Source: Desulfosporosinus nitroreducens (GTDB taxonomy: Bacteria; Bacillota; Desulfitobacteriia; Desulfitobacteriales; Desulfitobacteriaceae). Taken from it: DNA of 64,000 bases. Numbering within the stretch: position 1 is the stretch's first letter; every line of letters begins with the position of its first letter. Below, in pieces: positions 33,242 to 42,147 of the stretch. The stretch spans positions 1 through 64,000 of the forward strand of contig NZ_JAMHFY010000008.1 in the NCBI RefSeq assembly GCF_023897015.1. Reading direction: 5' to 3'. The notes below the pieces were generated by a model. It did no database searches. It had not been told where the DNA came from and saw only the letters and a program-made list of their open reading frames with translations. A program made the position numbers and the translations under genes.

Positions 33242-34435
33242 TTGTATTCAAAGGCTTATATTCCATATGGCGGTTACTACAGTACACCCTTTGCTCGTTG
33301 GCAGGGGAGTTTGCAAAATGAACATGCTGTTGAACTGGCAGGGTCGACGGCTAAAAAATGGCTCGCCACCAAAGAAATTGATCCAAAGATATTTGAATAC
33401 CTTGTTTTTGGTAAAACCATCGGACAACTGTATACATTTTACGATGCTCCTTGGGCTGCATCTCTAATGGGTGCCCCAAATATTTCAGGTATGCATATTA
33501 GTCAGGCCTGCTCTACTTCCACGACAGTTTTAAATCAAGCCGCTGCAGCGATCGAAACAGGTCTTTACGAAACCTCATTTTGCTTGCTGACAGACCGTTG
33601 TTCTAATGGCCCTTTCACAATTTGGCCTAACCCAAAGGGTCCAGGAGGCGAAGTGATTAAGGAAAGTTGGATGATGGATAACTTTGACGGTGGTCCCTGG
33701 GGCGGGGTTGCCATGATTCAAACTGCTGAAAACGTGGTCAATAAGGCCGGCGGAATTACAAAGGAAGACGTTGATAGGGTTACTGCCAGACGTTACGAGC
33801 AATATCAGGATGCTTTGGCTAATGATCGAGCGTTTCAAAAACGTTATATGATACCCGCAGAATATAAAATAAGCAAAAAGAAAATGGGCATTGTTGAAGC
33901 AGATGAAGGGATTACTCCCACGACTCTGGAAAGTTTGACTCCCTTAAAACCAGTTATTCCAGGCGGGGTACACTCATTTGGCGCTCAAACCCATCCGGCG
34001 GATGGCAACTGCGGGCTTATTGTAACCACAAGAGATAAAGCGCGGGAACTGAGTACAGATAAAAACCTGGAAGTTCAGATAGTATCCTATGGTTATGCCC
34101 GTGCCGAACAGGCGCATATGGCTATGGCTGTAGTCCCCTCAGCAAGAATGGCTCTAGAAAGAGCCGGGATTGGCATCAAGGACGTCAAAGCAATTAAGTC
34201 TCATAATCCATTTACGGCTAATGATTTGTACATGGCTAACGAAATGGGTCTTGATGTTATGACCATGAATAATTACGGTTGTTCACTTGTTTACGGGCAT
34301 CCCCAAGGGCCTACCGGCGGTCGGGGAATTATGGAAATGATTGAGGAACTGGCTATTCTAGGCGGAGGGTATGGTCTGTTCACTGGATGTGCGGCCGGAG
34401 ACACTGGTGCAGCCATGGTTATCAAGGTTTCTTAA
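33242..34435 (+). CDS. Divergent thiolase
   Basis: A 397-residue thiolase-fold protein that should cleave 3-ketoacyl-CoA. The nucleophile Cys lies in SQACSTSTTVLNQA, where common thiolases have CASG/CGSG; the NEAF loop is replaced by SHNPFTAND; the His motif is GHPQGPTGGR and the last active-site Cys GCAAGDTG. All catalytic positions remain but their surroundings differ, suggesting an unusual acyl substrate. TTG 33242 follows AGGAGGTTTTTT. It closes the operon; a hairpin follows. Confidence 0.85.
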   Translation: MYSKAYIPYGGYYSTPFARWQGSLQNEHAVELAGSTAKKWLATKEIDPKIFEYLVFGKTIGQLYTFYDAPWAASLMGAPNISGMHISQACSTSTTVLNQAAAAIETGLYETSFCLLTDRCSNGPFTIWPNPKGPGGEVIKESWMMDNFDGGPWGGVAMIQTAENVVNKAGGITKEDVDRVTARRYEQYQDALANDRAFQKRYMIPAEYKISKKKMGIVEADEGITPTTLESLTPLKPVIPGGVHSFGAQTHPADGNCGLIVTTRDKARELSTDKNLEVQIVSYGYARAEQAHMAMAVVPSARMALERAGIGIKDVKAIKSHNPFTANDLYMANEMGLDVMTMNNYGCSLVYGHPQGPTGGRGIMEMIEELAILGGGYGLFTGCAAGDTGAAMVIKVS

Positions 34436-34484
34436 ACAGGATATAAGAAGCCCAGGAACCGGTTAATACCATAATTGTGAATTC

Positions 34485-34529
34485 TAGCCTTCTTGGGGTT
34501 AAAGCAATCATTTAACTCCAGAAGGCTAT
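34485..34529 (+). terminator. Hairpin after the thiolase gene
   Basis: TAGCCTTCT pairs with AGAAGGCTA, extended by GGTTAAA with TTTAACTCC-type pairing. No strong T run follows. The rest of 34530-34807 holds no gene. Confidence 0.55.
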
Positions 34530-34807
34530 ACAATTCTATAAAAAACATAAGTTCCTTGTGACATAAAACCTTCATATAGATCCTAGTACCTTGTACACAG
34601 TCCTGACACTAAATATTAAAACAAATATAACAACGTCTCATACAAATGATATTTTTGAACCCTAACCATGCAAATACTACGATCTAGGCAAATTTCATGA
34701 CCTACTATGCAACATTGGTTTATGAAAGATTAGAATCGTTCAAATATAAAGGATTGATAAAATCTTGGTCTAGCTTGTTGTTTAGTCTCAAAAAAGGAGT
34801 GGATTGA

Positions 34808-36265
34808 ATGGGATCGTCAGAAGAAATAAGTAACCAGGAACTGCCCGAACAACTTCAGAAACGAATTATGGAATTAGAGCACCTAAATCGGGACTATTTG
34901 GGAATGCTTGAAAACTCTTATGATGGGTTGCTTATAGCGGATGGAGAAAGCAGGATTTTATACATCAATCCCTCGATAGAACGAATTATGGGGCTTAAGT
35001 ACCCGGATTCCATTGGTAAAACAACAAAAGGACTGACCGAAGCGGGGATAACTGACGCCAGTGCAACGTTGAAGGTTATTGAGTCCGGTCAGAAAGAAAC
35101 TGTAGTGATTAATACGATTAATGGCAAAATTGCTCTAAGTACTGGTGTTCCAAGTTACGATAGTAACGGAAAAATCCACAGGGTCTATTGTAACGTGCGG
35201 GATATCACGGATTTAAATCAACTAAAGCAAAAACACCAGCAAACTCAAGTGCTTGCCTCGAAATATTTAGCAGAACTTAATCAACTTAAGAAAAATAATA
35301 ACTCGGAGATCATCGCCCATAGCAAAGAAATGCGCAAGGTTATTGATTTGGCGTATCGAGTAGCTAATGTCGACAGTTCGGTGCTGTTGCTAGGCGAGTC
35401 TGGGGTGGGGAAAGACTTAATTGCTAAAATAATTCATAAGGCAAGCCCGCGTAATGAAGCGGGTTTGTTTTTAAAAATTAATTGTGGAGCTATTCCTGAG
35501 AATCTTTTGGAATCTGAGTTATTCGGATATGAAACAGGGGCCTTTACCGGAGCCAGCAAAGAAGGTAAAGCGGGATATTTTGAATTTGTTAATAAAGGCA
35601 CACTTTTTTTGGATGAAATAGGGGATTTACCAAAAAACATGCAAGTCAAACTCTTGAATGTTATTCAGGATCAAAAAGTAACCAGGGTGGGAGGGGTTAA
35701 GCCAAAAGAGATTGATGTACGGATATTGGCTGCCACCAATAAAAACCTTGAGGAAATGGTTATGCATGGACTTTTCCGTGAAGATTTGTATTATCGATTA
35801 AATGTTTTGCCCATCACAATTCCCCCCTTGCGAGAGAGAAGAGAAGACATACTTTTAATTGCTCAACATTACGCGGATCATTTCAACAAAAAATATAATC
35901 TCAATGTGAAATTCAGTAAAGAAGCAATTGAAATCTTGTCAAAATACGATTGGCCGGGTAACGTGCGAGAGTTAACCAATTTAGTAGAGCGCTTGATCAT
36001 TATTGCTCAAGAAACAGTGATAACTCCTGAACACATCCCCCCTAAATACCATTCGGCTTGCGAACCTCTAACATTAGAATATAATTATCAAGCTAAGACC
36101 CTTAATGATGCTATGGAAGAATTCGAAAATAAATATATCGCTCAGATGATTTCACACTGCGGGAGCAGGGAAGAAGCAGCTGTACAGCTGGATATCAGTT
36201 TATCCAGTCTAACTAGAAGGATTAGAAGACTAAGAAAGTCAAAATTGACGCTCGTAAATGACTAA
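34808..36265 (+). CDS. PAS-domain sigma-54 enhancer-binding activator
   Basis: A 485-residue activator: N-terminal coiled region, PAS domain (about 28-140, with DGLLIADGESRILYINPS), linker helix, AAA+ domain (about 165-400) with GESGVGKD, GAFTGASKEGK and LFLDEIGDLP, and a C-terminal Fis-type HTH (EEAAVQLDISLSSLTRRIRRL). There is no receiver domain, so it senses a ligand or redox state directly through PAS. Lying between the oxidation operon and the MFS gene, both with sigma-54 type promoters, it probably switches on both. Confidence 0.93.
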   Translation: MGSSEEISNQELPEQLQKRIMELEHLNRDYLGMLENSYDGLLIADGESRILYINPSIERIMGLKYPDSIGKTTKGLTEAGITDASATLKVIESGQKETVVINTINGKIALSTGVPSYDSNGKIHRVYCNVRDITDLNQLKQKHQQTQVLASKYLAELNQLKKNNNSEIIAHSKEMRKVIDLAYRVANVDSSVLLLGESGVGKDLIAKIIHKASPRNEAGLFLKINCGAIPENLLESELFGYETGAFTGASKEGKAGYFEFVNKGTLFLDEIGDLPKNMQVKLLNVIQDQKVTRVGGVKPKEIDVRILAATNKNLEEMVMHGLFREDLYYRLNVLPITIPPLRERREDILLIAQHYADHFNKKYNLNVKFSKEAIEILSKYDWPGNVRELTNLVERLIIIAQETVITPEHIPPKYHSACEPLTLEYNYQAKTLNDAMEEFENKYIAQMISHCGSREEAAVQLDISLSSLTRRIRRLRKSKLTLVND

Positions 36266-36366
36266 TAGAGAGTTCTCAAACTAATAAGAATCAGGAAGTA
36301 AAGAGAAGAAAGGGCCAAATACTGCTTTAATTATCTGAAAATATTGAATATAAATTCTAATTGAAT

Positions 36367-36382
36367 TGGAATGAATATTGCA
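36367..36382 (+). promoter_or_regulatory. Putative sigma-54 promoter for the MFS gene
   Basis: TGGAATGAATATTGCA keeps the essential GG (-24) and GC (-12) with correct spacing but deviates at CAC. It lies 300 nt before the transporter start; 36266-36688 contains no other gene. Confidence 0.5.
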
Positions 36383-36688
36383 ACTATTGAATCATGCCTG
36401 GCCATGACTGGTCAGGAAAAAGGAATCGTCTGGGTCGATAGGAGTTACAAAAATTTATGCGAAAAGAGGTGAGCGCCAAGAACAATGTCGGAGTTAAAGC
36501 GGAGGGACGTACATCTATCTATCTCTCTGGTAAAAGCGTTGAACGATATTTAGTGCTTGAGATCCAGCGTGTCAATTAATTCATCGGAATTATTAAAGAG
36601 AACGTTATAAGGAATGTTATAAGGAACGTTAGGGATGGTTTTAAACCATCAGCCCTATATGGTATTTATAAGGGGAGGTTACAAAGGA

Positions 36689-38035
36689 ATGGATAAAAAA
36701 TCCACAATTTCTGAGATTGTTGATGATTTAGGCGTTTCAAAATATACTTGGACTGTTTATTTTTTAGTTGGTCTGGCGCTTCTTTTTGATGGGTTTGATT
36801 ATATGATTGTTGCGTATACAATGCCGCAGATGGCCAAAGAATGGGCGCTGACAAAGATCCAAACAGGAAGTCTTTCTTCCTGGAGCGTTATAGGTTTAAT
36901 ATTTGGGGGAGTGATGTCAGGGCTTATCTCTGATTTCATTGGCAGGAAAAAGACGCTTATTTTCTTTGTGGCCTTTTACTCCTTGTTAACATTGCCTATT
37001 TATTTTGCGCAAAGTTTCCAAACATTTGCCTTGCTAAGGATACTTAGCGGTATTGGTCTTGGTGCGTGTATCCCTATTGCCATAACAATGATGTCGGAGA
37101 ATGCACCGACCAAAAATAGGGGCTATTTTATAGGATCAGTCATGAGTTTTTATGTCTTTGGCTGGGTAATTGCAGGTATTGTGGCTATCTACGTAGTTCC
37201 TACCTTTGGCTGGAGGGTTGTCTATCTTATCGGAGCGCTTCCTGCTCTGTACTCTTTATTATTGGTTTTCAAACTTAACGAATCTGCACACTGGCTTTTA
37301 GGCAAAGGGCGAGAAAAAGAAGCTTTAGGAATAATCAAAAAGATGGAGATAGCTGTTAAGGGTGTAGGAACTGAACGGGCTCTGGGTAGTTTAATTGCAC
37401 CACCTGCTCGTAAAAAAGTTGGTGTGAGTGCTATCTTTGGTCCAGAATATCGCAAAGTGACTATGACTATTTGGGTATTGTACTTCTTTGGCACAATGGT
37501 GATATATGGAATATCAGGCTGGCTGCCTACCCTTCTTGTTGAAAAAGGATATGGTTTGGTTAAGGGTTATTCTTTCGCCATTTTACAAAATATATTTGGA
37601 ATGATTGGCGGGGCGGCTACCGGTTTTGTAGCAGATATAGTTGGACGCCGGAAAAATGTTATTTTTGGTTGGATATTCACAGCCATAGCAATTCTCTTGC
37701 TGGGAGTTGCCGGAAACCAATGGCAAGTTGTTGTTTGCGGTGTGATAGTGGGTTTTGCCATAAATTGGGCGATAAGTGGTACACAGCCGATCATGGCGGA
37801 AGCTTACCCAACCGAATTTAGAAATACCGGTGTTTCTTGGGCTCAGGCATTCGGTCGCGTTGGAGGATTCATTGGCCCTATCGGTGCTGGTTGGGTACAA
37901 CAAATGGGTTTCGGATTTACTGGGACTTTCGTATACTTTGCCATTCCATCAGTAATGGCTGCAATGGTTGCATATCTCTTTGTTGTTGAGAGTAAAGGAA
38001 AAAGCATCGATAACATTTCCGGTGTTAAAGCCTAA
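36689..38035 (+). CDS. MFS transporter, aromatic acid:H+ symporter type
   Basis: A 449-residue, 12-helix permease. ATG 36689 follows AGGGGAGG; longer starts lack a site. The motif LLFDGFDYMIVAYTMPQM in helix 1, GLISDFIGRKK in loop 2-3 and GFVADIVGRRK in loop 8-9 are typical of the AAHS group that imports benzoate-like or other carboxylic acids. Lying between the activator and the CoA-transferase, it likely imports the acid that the CoA-transferase activates. Confidence 0.9.
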   Translation: MDKKSTISEIVDDLGVSKYTWTVYFLVGLALLFDGFDYMIVAYTMPQMAKEWALTKIQTGSLSSWSVIGLIFGGVMSGLISDFIGRKKTLIFFVAFYSLLTLPIYFAQSFQTFALLRILSGIGLGACIPIAITMMSENAPTKNRGYFIGSVMSFYVFGWVIAGIVAIYVVPTFGWRVVYLIGALPALYSLLLVFKLNESAHWLLGKGREKEALGIIKKMEIAVKGVGTERALGSLIAPPARKKVGVSAIFGPEYRKVTMTIWVLYFFGTMVIYGISGWLPTLLVEKGYGLVKGYSFAILQNIFGMIGGAATGFVADIVGRRKNVIFGWIFTAIAILLLGVAGNQWQVVVCGVIVGFAINWAISGTQPIMAEAYPTEFRNTGVSWAQAFGRVGGFIGPIGAGWVQQMGFGFTGTFVYFAIPSVMAAMVAYLFVVESKGKSIDNISGVKA

Positions 38036-38095
38036 AACATTCCGAATTATTTAGTTGCTTGGAAGACTATATCTGCAAACATTTAGTGAATTTAC

Positions 38096-38140
38096 ATGCA
38101 ATATATAGTGTTTAAAATTAATCGGCACTATATATTGCAT
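38096..38140. repeat. 15-bp perfect inverted repeat
   Basis: ATGCAATATATAGTG (38096-38110) and CACTATATATTGCAT (38126-38140) flank a 15-nt loop. It lies between the MFS and CoA-transferase genes; it may be an operator or a weak terminator. Confidence 0.6.
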
Positions 38141-38221
38141 CATAAAATCACAAATTGGGGTTTAGCAGCAGAACACCTAATTATTTAACTAACTGTCATG
38201 TATCATAAGGGGGAGTTTCTT

Positions 38222-39556
38222 TTGTATTCGAAATTCAAAGAACAATATAAAGGAAAGTTAAAGTCACTGGAAGAAGCCGCGAAGCTGATTCAATCTGGAG
38301 ACAAGATTGTGGCAAATCAATTCGTCAGCGAACCGATAGGTATCTTAAATGCAATCGGTAAACGGGCTGAAGCAGGAGAATTTGATGATGTTGAGGTCCT
38401 TGGGCTTGGGCCTACATCATCGACAGATTGGATAACACCCGAAATTTACCCTCACCTAAGAGCAAGTTCTGTGTTCATTAATTCTGCGAAATTGAGAGAA
38501 GGTGTAAGTAAAGGTTACGCTAATTATATTCCGGATAATGTAAGCGGTAATGCTGCTTCTTTTAAGTACAGGATTCAAGACCTTGAGCCAGGTAAGGCCA
38601 AGGTAATATCCGCTTCAGCTCCAATGGATAAGAATGGGTATTTCTGTACTGCAACTGCACCTCTATACTTTCACGATGTGGCAAAGATGGACAATACAAC
38701 TATCATCATGGAAGTTAACGAGAATCAACCGTATGTATTTGGTGATAACTTTATGCACATATCCCAGGTTGATTGTATCGTAGAAAGCAACCGACCACTC
38801 TTTACGATTCCTCCGGTGACAGAGGGCACTCCAGAGGAGATTGCTATTGCGGATTTGTTATTAGACATGATTGAGGATGGGTCTACAATACAGTTGGGCA
38901 TTGGTGGGATGCCTAATGTACTGGGAAGACTCTTGGCAAATAAGCATGATTTAGGAGCCCATACGGAGATGTTGGGAGATGCCTATAAATATCTATGGGA
39001 ATTAGGCGTCCTAAACGGAAGAAAGAAAACCTTGTGTCCCAATAAAATATGTGCATGTTTTGCTATGGGGTCAGCTGAAACCTATAAGTGGATGCACGAG
39101 AATCCGTCCATAGAGATGCACAGCACATCTTGGACTAATAATTCCTATGTAATAGGTCAAAATAATAAACTTATTGCCATAAATCAAGCGGTTGAAGTGG
39201 ATCTCACAGGTCAGGTGGCGTCTGAAAGCATCGGTCCCAGGCAACATAGTGGTACTGGCGGTCAGTTGGATTTCGTCCGGGGAGCACAACTTTCGTCTGG
39301 AGGAAAAGCCTTTATATGCCTTCGTTCAACAGCCAATACTAAGAAGGGCCGAGTTTCTAAAATTGCTCCATTGTTAAACCACGGTACTACGGTTACCGTT
39401 CCCCGTCACGAAGTTAATTACGTTGTAACTGAATACGGAGTTGCCCAACTGCGAGGGAAGACTATGAGAGAGCGTGCGCAAGAGTTAATGGGCATTGCAC
39501 ATCCTGATTTTCGGGCCGAACTCCGCGAAGAGGCCAAAAAATTAAATTTAATATAA
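38222..39556 (+). CDS. Acetyl-CoA hydrolase/transferase-family CoA-transferase
   Basis: A 444-residue class I CoA-transferase of the butyryl-CoA:acetate/4-hydroxybutyrate type. TTG 38222 is set by AAGGGGGAG. Catalytic Glu is expected in IIMEVNENQPYVFGD, and the CoA-binding glycines in QLGIGGMPNVLG. It would move CoA from acetyl-CoA to the imported acid, starting the oxidation and regenerating acetate. Its terminator lies at 39662. Confidence 0.92.
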   Translation: MYSKFKEQYKGKLKSLEEAAKLIQSGDKIVANQFVSEPIGILNAIGKRAEAGEFDDVEVLGLGPTSSTDWITPEIYPHLRASSVFINSAKLREGVSKGYANYIPDNVSGNAASFKYRIQDLEPGKAKVISASAPMDKNGYFCTATAPLYFHDVAKMDNTTIIMEVNENQPYVFGDNFMHISQVDCIVESNRPLFTIPPVTEGTPEEIAIADLLLDMIEDGSTIQLGIGGMPNVLGRLLANKHDLGAHTEMLGDAYKYLWELGVLNGRKKTLCPNKICACFAMGSAETYKWMHENPSIEMHSTSWTNNSYVIGQNNKLIAINQAVEVDLTGQVASESIGPRQHSGTGGQLDFVRGAQLSSGGKAFICLRSTANTKKGRVSKIAPLLNHGTTVTVPRHEVNYVVTEYGVAQLRGKTMRERAQELMGIAHPDFRAELREEAKKLNLI

Positions 39557-39661
39557 GACGGATACATCAATTCCATATTCCAATTATTAATATTAATGTT
39601 CGAAAGACGGGTCTTAGAGGACCGCTATTGATAGAAACTGGTAATAACAAATTTTCGAGAG

Positions 39662-39705
39662 ATAGCCTTTTGGGGGTGGAAGCTAACCTAAAAGGCTATT
39701 TTTTA
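39662..39705 (+). terminator. CoA-transferase terminator
   Basis: ATAGCCTTTT pairs with AAAAGGCTAT, followed by TTTTTT. Confidence 0.85.
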
Positions 39706-39778
39706 TTCCTTTTGCAGAAGCAACAAAAGATTGCGATTGTTACATGTTACATCAAGCAGTCGTAAGATTACTAGTTGA

Positions 39779-40018
39779 TCGTTTCCTGCGATCACTTATA
39801 TTCTTTGGAACAAGGGTATTCAAGCGGTAGGTCCTACTAAAGCTGGTTATTTCTATAACCTTCTTCCTATTTATACGGCAATTTTGGCTGCGGTTTTTCT
39901 AGGCGAAAGTATCAGTTGGTATCATTTAGCCGGAGGACTGCTCGTCCTGTCAGGCGTATATTTGGGCTCTGTCGTCGTCGTCAGAAATCAGACTGAGTCC
40001 GTACGTTCTTCGACTTGA
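39779..40018 (+). pseudogene. Truncated EamA-type transporter fragment
   Basis: The frame encodes the last three helices of an EamA carrier (LWNKGIQAVGPTKAGYFYNL, LPIYTAILAAVFLGESISW, LLVLSGVYLGSVVVV) and ends with TGA at 40016. Everything upstream of 39779 is missing and the frame is closed by a stop, so this is a 3' remnant left by a deletion. Confidence 0.8.
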
Positions 40019-40114
40019 GGGAGCTCGATGCTATGGGTAATCGATGTCTGATTGTGTTAAAGGTTATAATGGGTCACTTAAGTCCTTTTAAGGGCTTGTT
40101 CAGCACAAGTATTT

Positions 40115-40148
40115 TAGATGTCTTTCTCATACATGAGAGGGACATCTA
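40115..40148. terminator. Hairpin after the EamA fragment
   Basis: TAGATGTC pairs with GACATCTA, with inner TCTCAT/ATGAGA pairing. A short T stretch follows. It is probably the old terminator of the transporter gene. Confidence 0.55.
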
Positions 40149-40201
40149 TTTTAAGACTTTTCTAAAAAAAATTATGTGGTATTGTACTTTTTAACAGGAG
40201 A

Positions 40202-40312
40202 ATTACAATTTATGGAGAAAGAGTAAAAGAAACTGCTATTGGGCATATGCTCAAACTGGCAGCTAAGATATTAGACATAACAGGTTACAGATTAAGTTTG
40301 AGGAGGGAATAA
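40202..40312 (+). other. Open frame before the DsrE gene, possible gene remnant
   Basis: The frame reads ITIYGERVKETAIGHMLKLA then AKILDITGYRLSLRRE and stops at TAA 40310, 2 nt before the next start. It is protein-like and helical but has no standard start codon before the internal ATG 40247. It could be the tail of a lost gene or a short coupled ORF. Confidence 0.3.
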
Positions 40313-40314
40313 CT

Positions 40315-40671
40315 TTGGAGAAATTTTTATTTATCCTCAGTCGCGGACTTGAGGATCCGGTTCGTGCAACCCGGGCATTTCAACTTGCGAAGGTCGCCAA
40401 AGAAAAGGGTCATGAAGTTAATGTTTTCTTAGTTGATGATGCTGTGGTTTATGGAGTTTTGGGCTTAGCTGATAATGTTAAGGCACCGACTGGAGATGAT
40501 GCAAAAGCTTATATCGATTATTTAGTCGAGAAGAAGGTAGCATTTTATATTTGTACACCTTGCGCAAGGTACAGGCTTTTCGGGGAGGACGAATTTATCG
40601 AGGGCGCAAAATTATCTACAGCCGCACACCTAATCGATTTAGCTGCCGACTCGAAAGTGTTTACATTCTAG
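40315..40671 (+). CDS. DsrE/DsrF-family protein
   Basis: A 118-residue soluble protein with the DsrE fold: beta strand FLFILSRGLEDP, helix AFQLAKVAKEKGHEV, strand NVFLVDDAVV, and a conserved-type Cys region IYICTPCARY (two Cys, about 80-83). DsrE-like proteins carry sulfur or act as small redox partners. TTG 40315 follows GAGGAGGG. It is transcribed alone and ends at a hairpin terminator. Confidence 0.82.
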   Translation: MEKFLFILSRGLEDPVRATRAFQLAKVAKEKGHEVNVFLVDDAVVYGVLGLADNVKAPTGDDAKAYIDYLVEKKVAFYICTPCARYRLFGEDEFIEGAKLSTAAHLIDLAADSKVFTF

Positions 40672-40740
40672 TTTAACGGTTTACAGCGGGATGCAATAAT
40701 GGTTTCAAAATGGCAGTATAGCAGTATTATTAAAGCAACT

Positions 40741-40783
40741 AAAGGAAACTCGCTTTAACGTTTAGTTTAATCCGGGTTTCTTT
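40741..40783 (+). terminator. DsrE gene terminator
   Basis: AAAGGAAAC pairs with GTTTCTTT, followed by a T-rich tract. Confidence 0.7.
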
Positions 40784-40950
40784 TATGTTGCCTTAATAAT
40801 ATAGTTGAATTTAGTCAAAATTTAACACAAATTTCACCGAAACTTCACCAAATAGGAAGGAATTAGTAGTAAGCTTGAGATGTGGCTAAGCCACATGTTT
40901 TCATTCGAAAATTGAAAGGAGAGAAGTACAGCTTTGGCTAGTACGATTAA

Positions 40951-42147
40951 GTGAGACATTTTAACTATCTGACAAAAGAGGGTGCAGAAGCCACCTTCTT
41001 TAGAGCTCCAGAGGTTTTCGATAATAATACTCCTCGAGGGATTCTTTCCCATGCACTTGGTGCGACGCTTTATATGCCTGGAACCAGAGAAACAATAGCG
41101 AAAGATATAATCTCTAAAAAAAATAGGGGACTTGCATCAACCGTGTTTTGCCTGGAGGATTCCATCGGGGATGCAGAGGTGCCTCGTGCCGAGCAGAATA
41201 TTACAACCCAAGTACAAGAAATTTATAAGGCTTTGAACGAGCAGGAGATCGAACCGATTGATCTTCCCCTCATTTTTATAAGGGTTCGCAGTGCAGAACA
41301 GATCCTCAGACTAACGGATAAGATGGGTGACAGTTCAAAGCTTATTACAGGTTTTATCTTTCCGAAATTTACGTCGGAAAGTCATGAATATTTTGAAGCT
41401 GTTAAGAGCCTCAATCAACAATCAGTCGGTCCTTTTTACGGAATGCCGATTATTGAAAGTACTCAAGCCATTTATCGCGAATCACGCATCCATGAATTGA
41501 TGGAAACCAAGCGGCTCTTAGACAGCTATCATGACTTAGTTTTAAATGTTCGAATAGGGGCAACAGATTTTTCCGGGTATTATGGTATCCGTCGAGGACC
41601 AGATGTAACCATCTATGATATCACGGTGATCCGTGATTGCATCGCAGATATAATCAACATTTTTGGACGTGTTGAAAGCGATTATGTAATCTCGGGACCC
41701 GTTTGGGAGTACTTCTCAAATGGAGGAAGAGTTCTTAAACCTCAGCTTCGTAAGAGTCCCTTTGAACAGTTCCATGATACTCAGGGGAATAATAGAACTA
41801 AGATTAGAAGCCAGCTTTTAAATAAATATGTTGATGGTCTAATCCGAGAAGTGATTTTAGACAAGGAAAATGGAATTATTGGGAAAACCATCATTCATCC
41901 GAGTCATATCATACCCGTACAATCTTTGTACATTGTCGGGCATGAAGAATATTTAGACGCATTAAGTATCATTGAAAACAGTAATGGCTTGCAAGGCGTG
42001 ACGAAAAGCCATTATACTAATAAAATGAATGAAGTTAAACCCCATTATAAATGGGCCCAAAAGATCTTGTTAAGAGCAAAGAATTATGGAGTGTTTCATG
42101 AACAACACAATTTCATCAGCCTCTTCACCGAAGATATATACGTATAA
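40951..42147 (+). CDS. Citrate-lyase-beta-like (HpcH/HpaI) protein of a Ter cluster
   Basis: A 398-residue TIM-barrel lyase-like protein. Family motifs visible are YMPGT, the Mg-binding region VFCLEDSIGDAEV and IRVRSAEQ. Paralogs of this kind are constant members of Ter stress clusters together with PRTase and TerD proteins (established family association). GTG 40951 has no close ribosome site: AAAGGAGAGAAG serves TTG 40934, which opens the hexapeptide MASTIK ending in a TGA that overlaps this GTG, so translation is likely coupled. Substrate unknown. Confidence 0.82.
   Translation: MRHFNYLTKEGAEATFFRAPEVFDNNTPRGILSHALGATLYMPGTRETIAKDIISKKNRGLASTVFCLEDSIGDAEVPRAEQNITTQVQEIYKALNEQEIEPIDLPLIFIRVRSAEQILRLTDKMGDSSKLITGFIFPKFTSESHEYFEAVKSLNQQSVGPFYGMPIIESTQAIYRESRIHELMETKRLLDSYHDLVLNVRIGATDFSGYYGIRRGPDVTIYDITVIRDCIADIINIFGRVESDYVISGPVWEYFSNGGRVLKPQLRKSPFEQFHDTQGNNRTKIRSQLLNKYVDGLIREVILDKENGIIGKTIIHPSHIIPVQSLYIVGHEEYLDALSIIENSNGLQGVTKSHYTNKMNEVKPHYKWAQKILLRAKNYGVFHEQHNFISLFTEDIYV

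Noticed and set aside
38124-38140. Possible sigma-54 promoter GGCACTATATATTGC upstream of the CoA-transferase
   Set aside because: The spacing between GG and GC is 11 instead of 10, which these promoters do not tolerate, and the sequence is explained by the inverted repeat.
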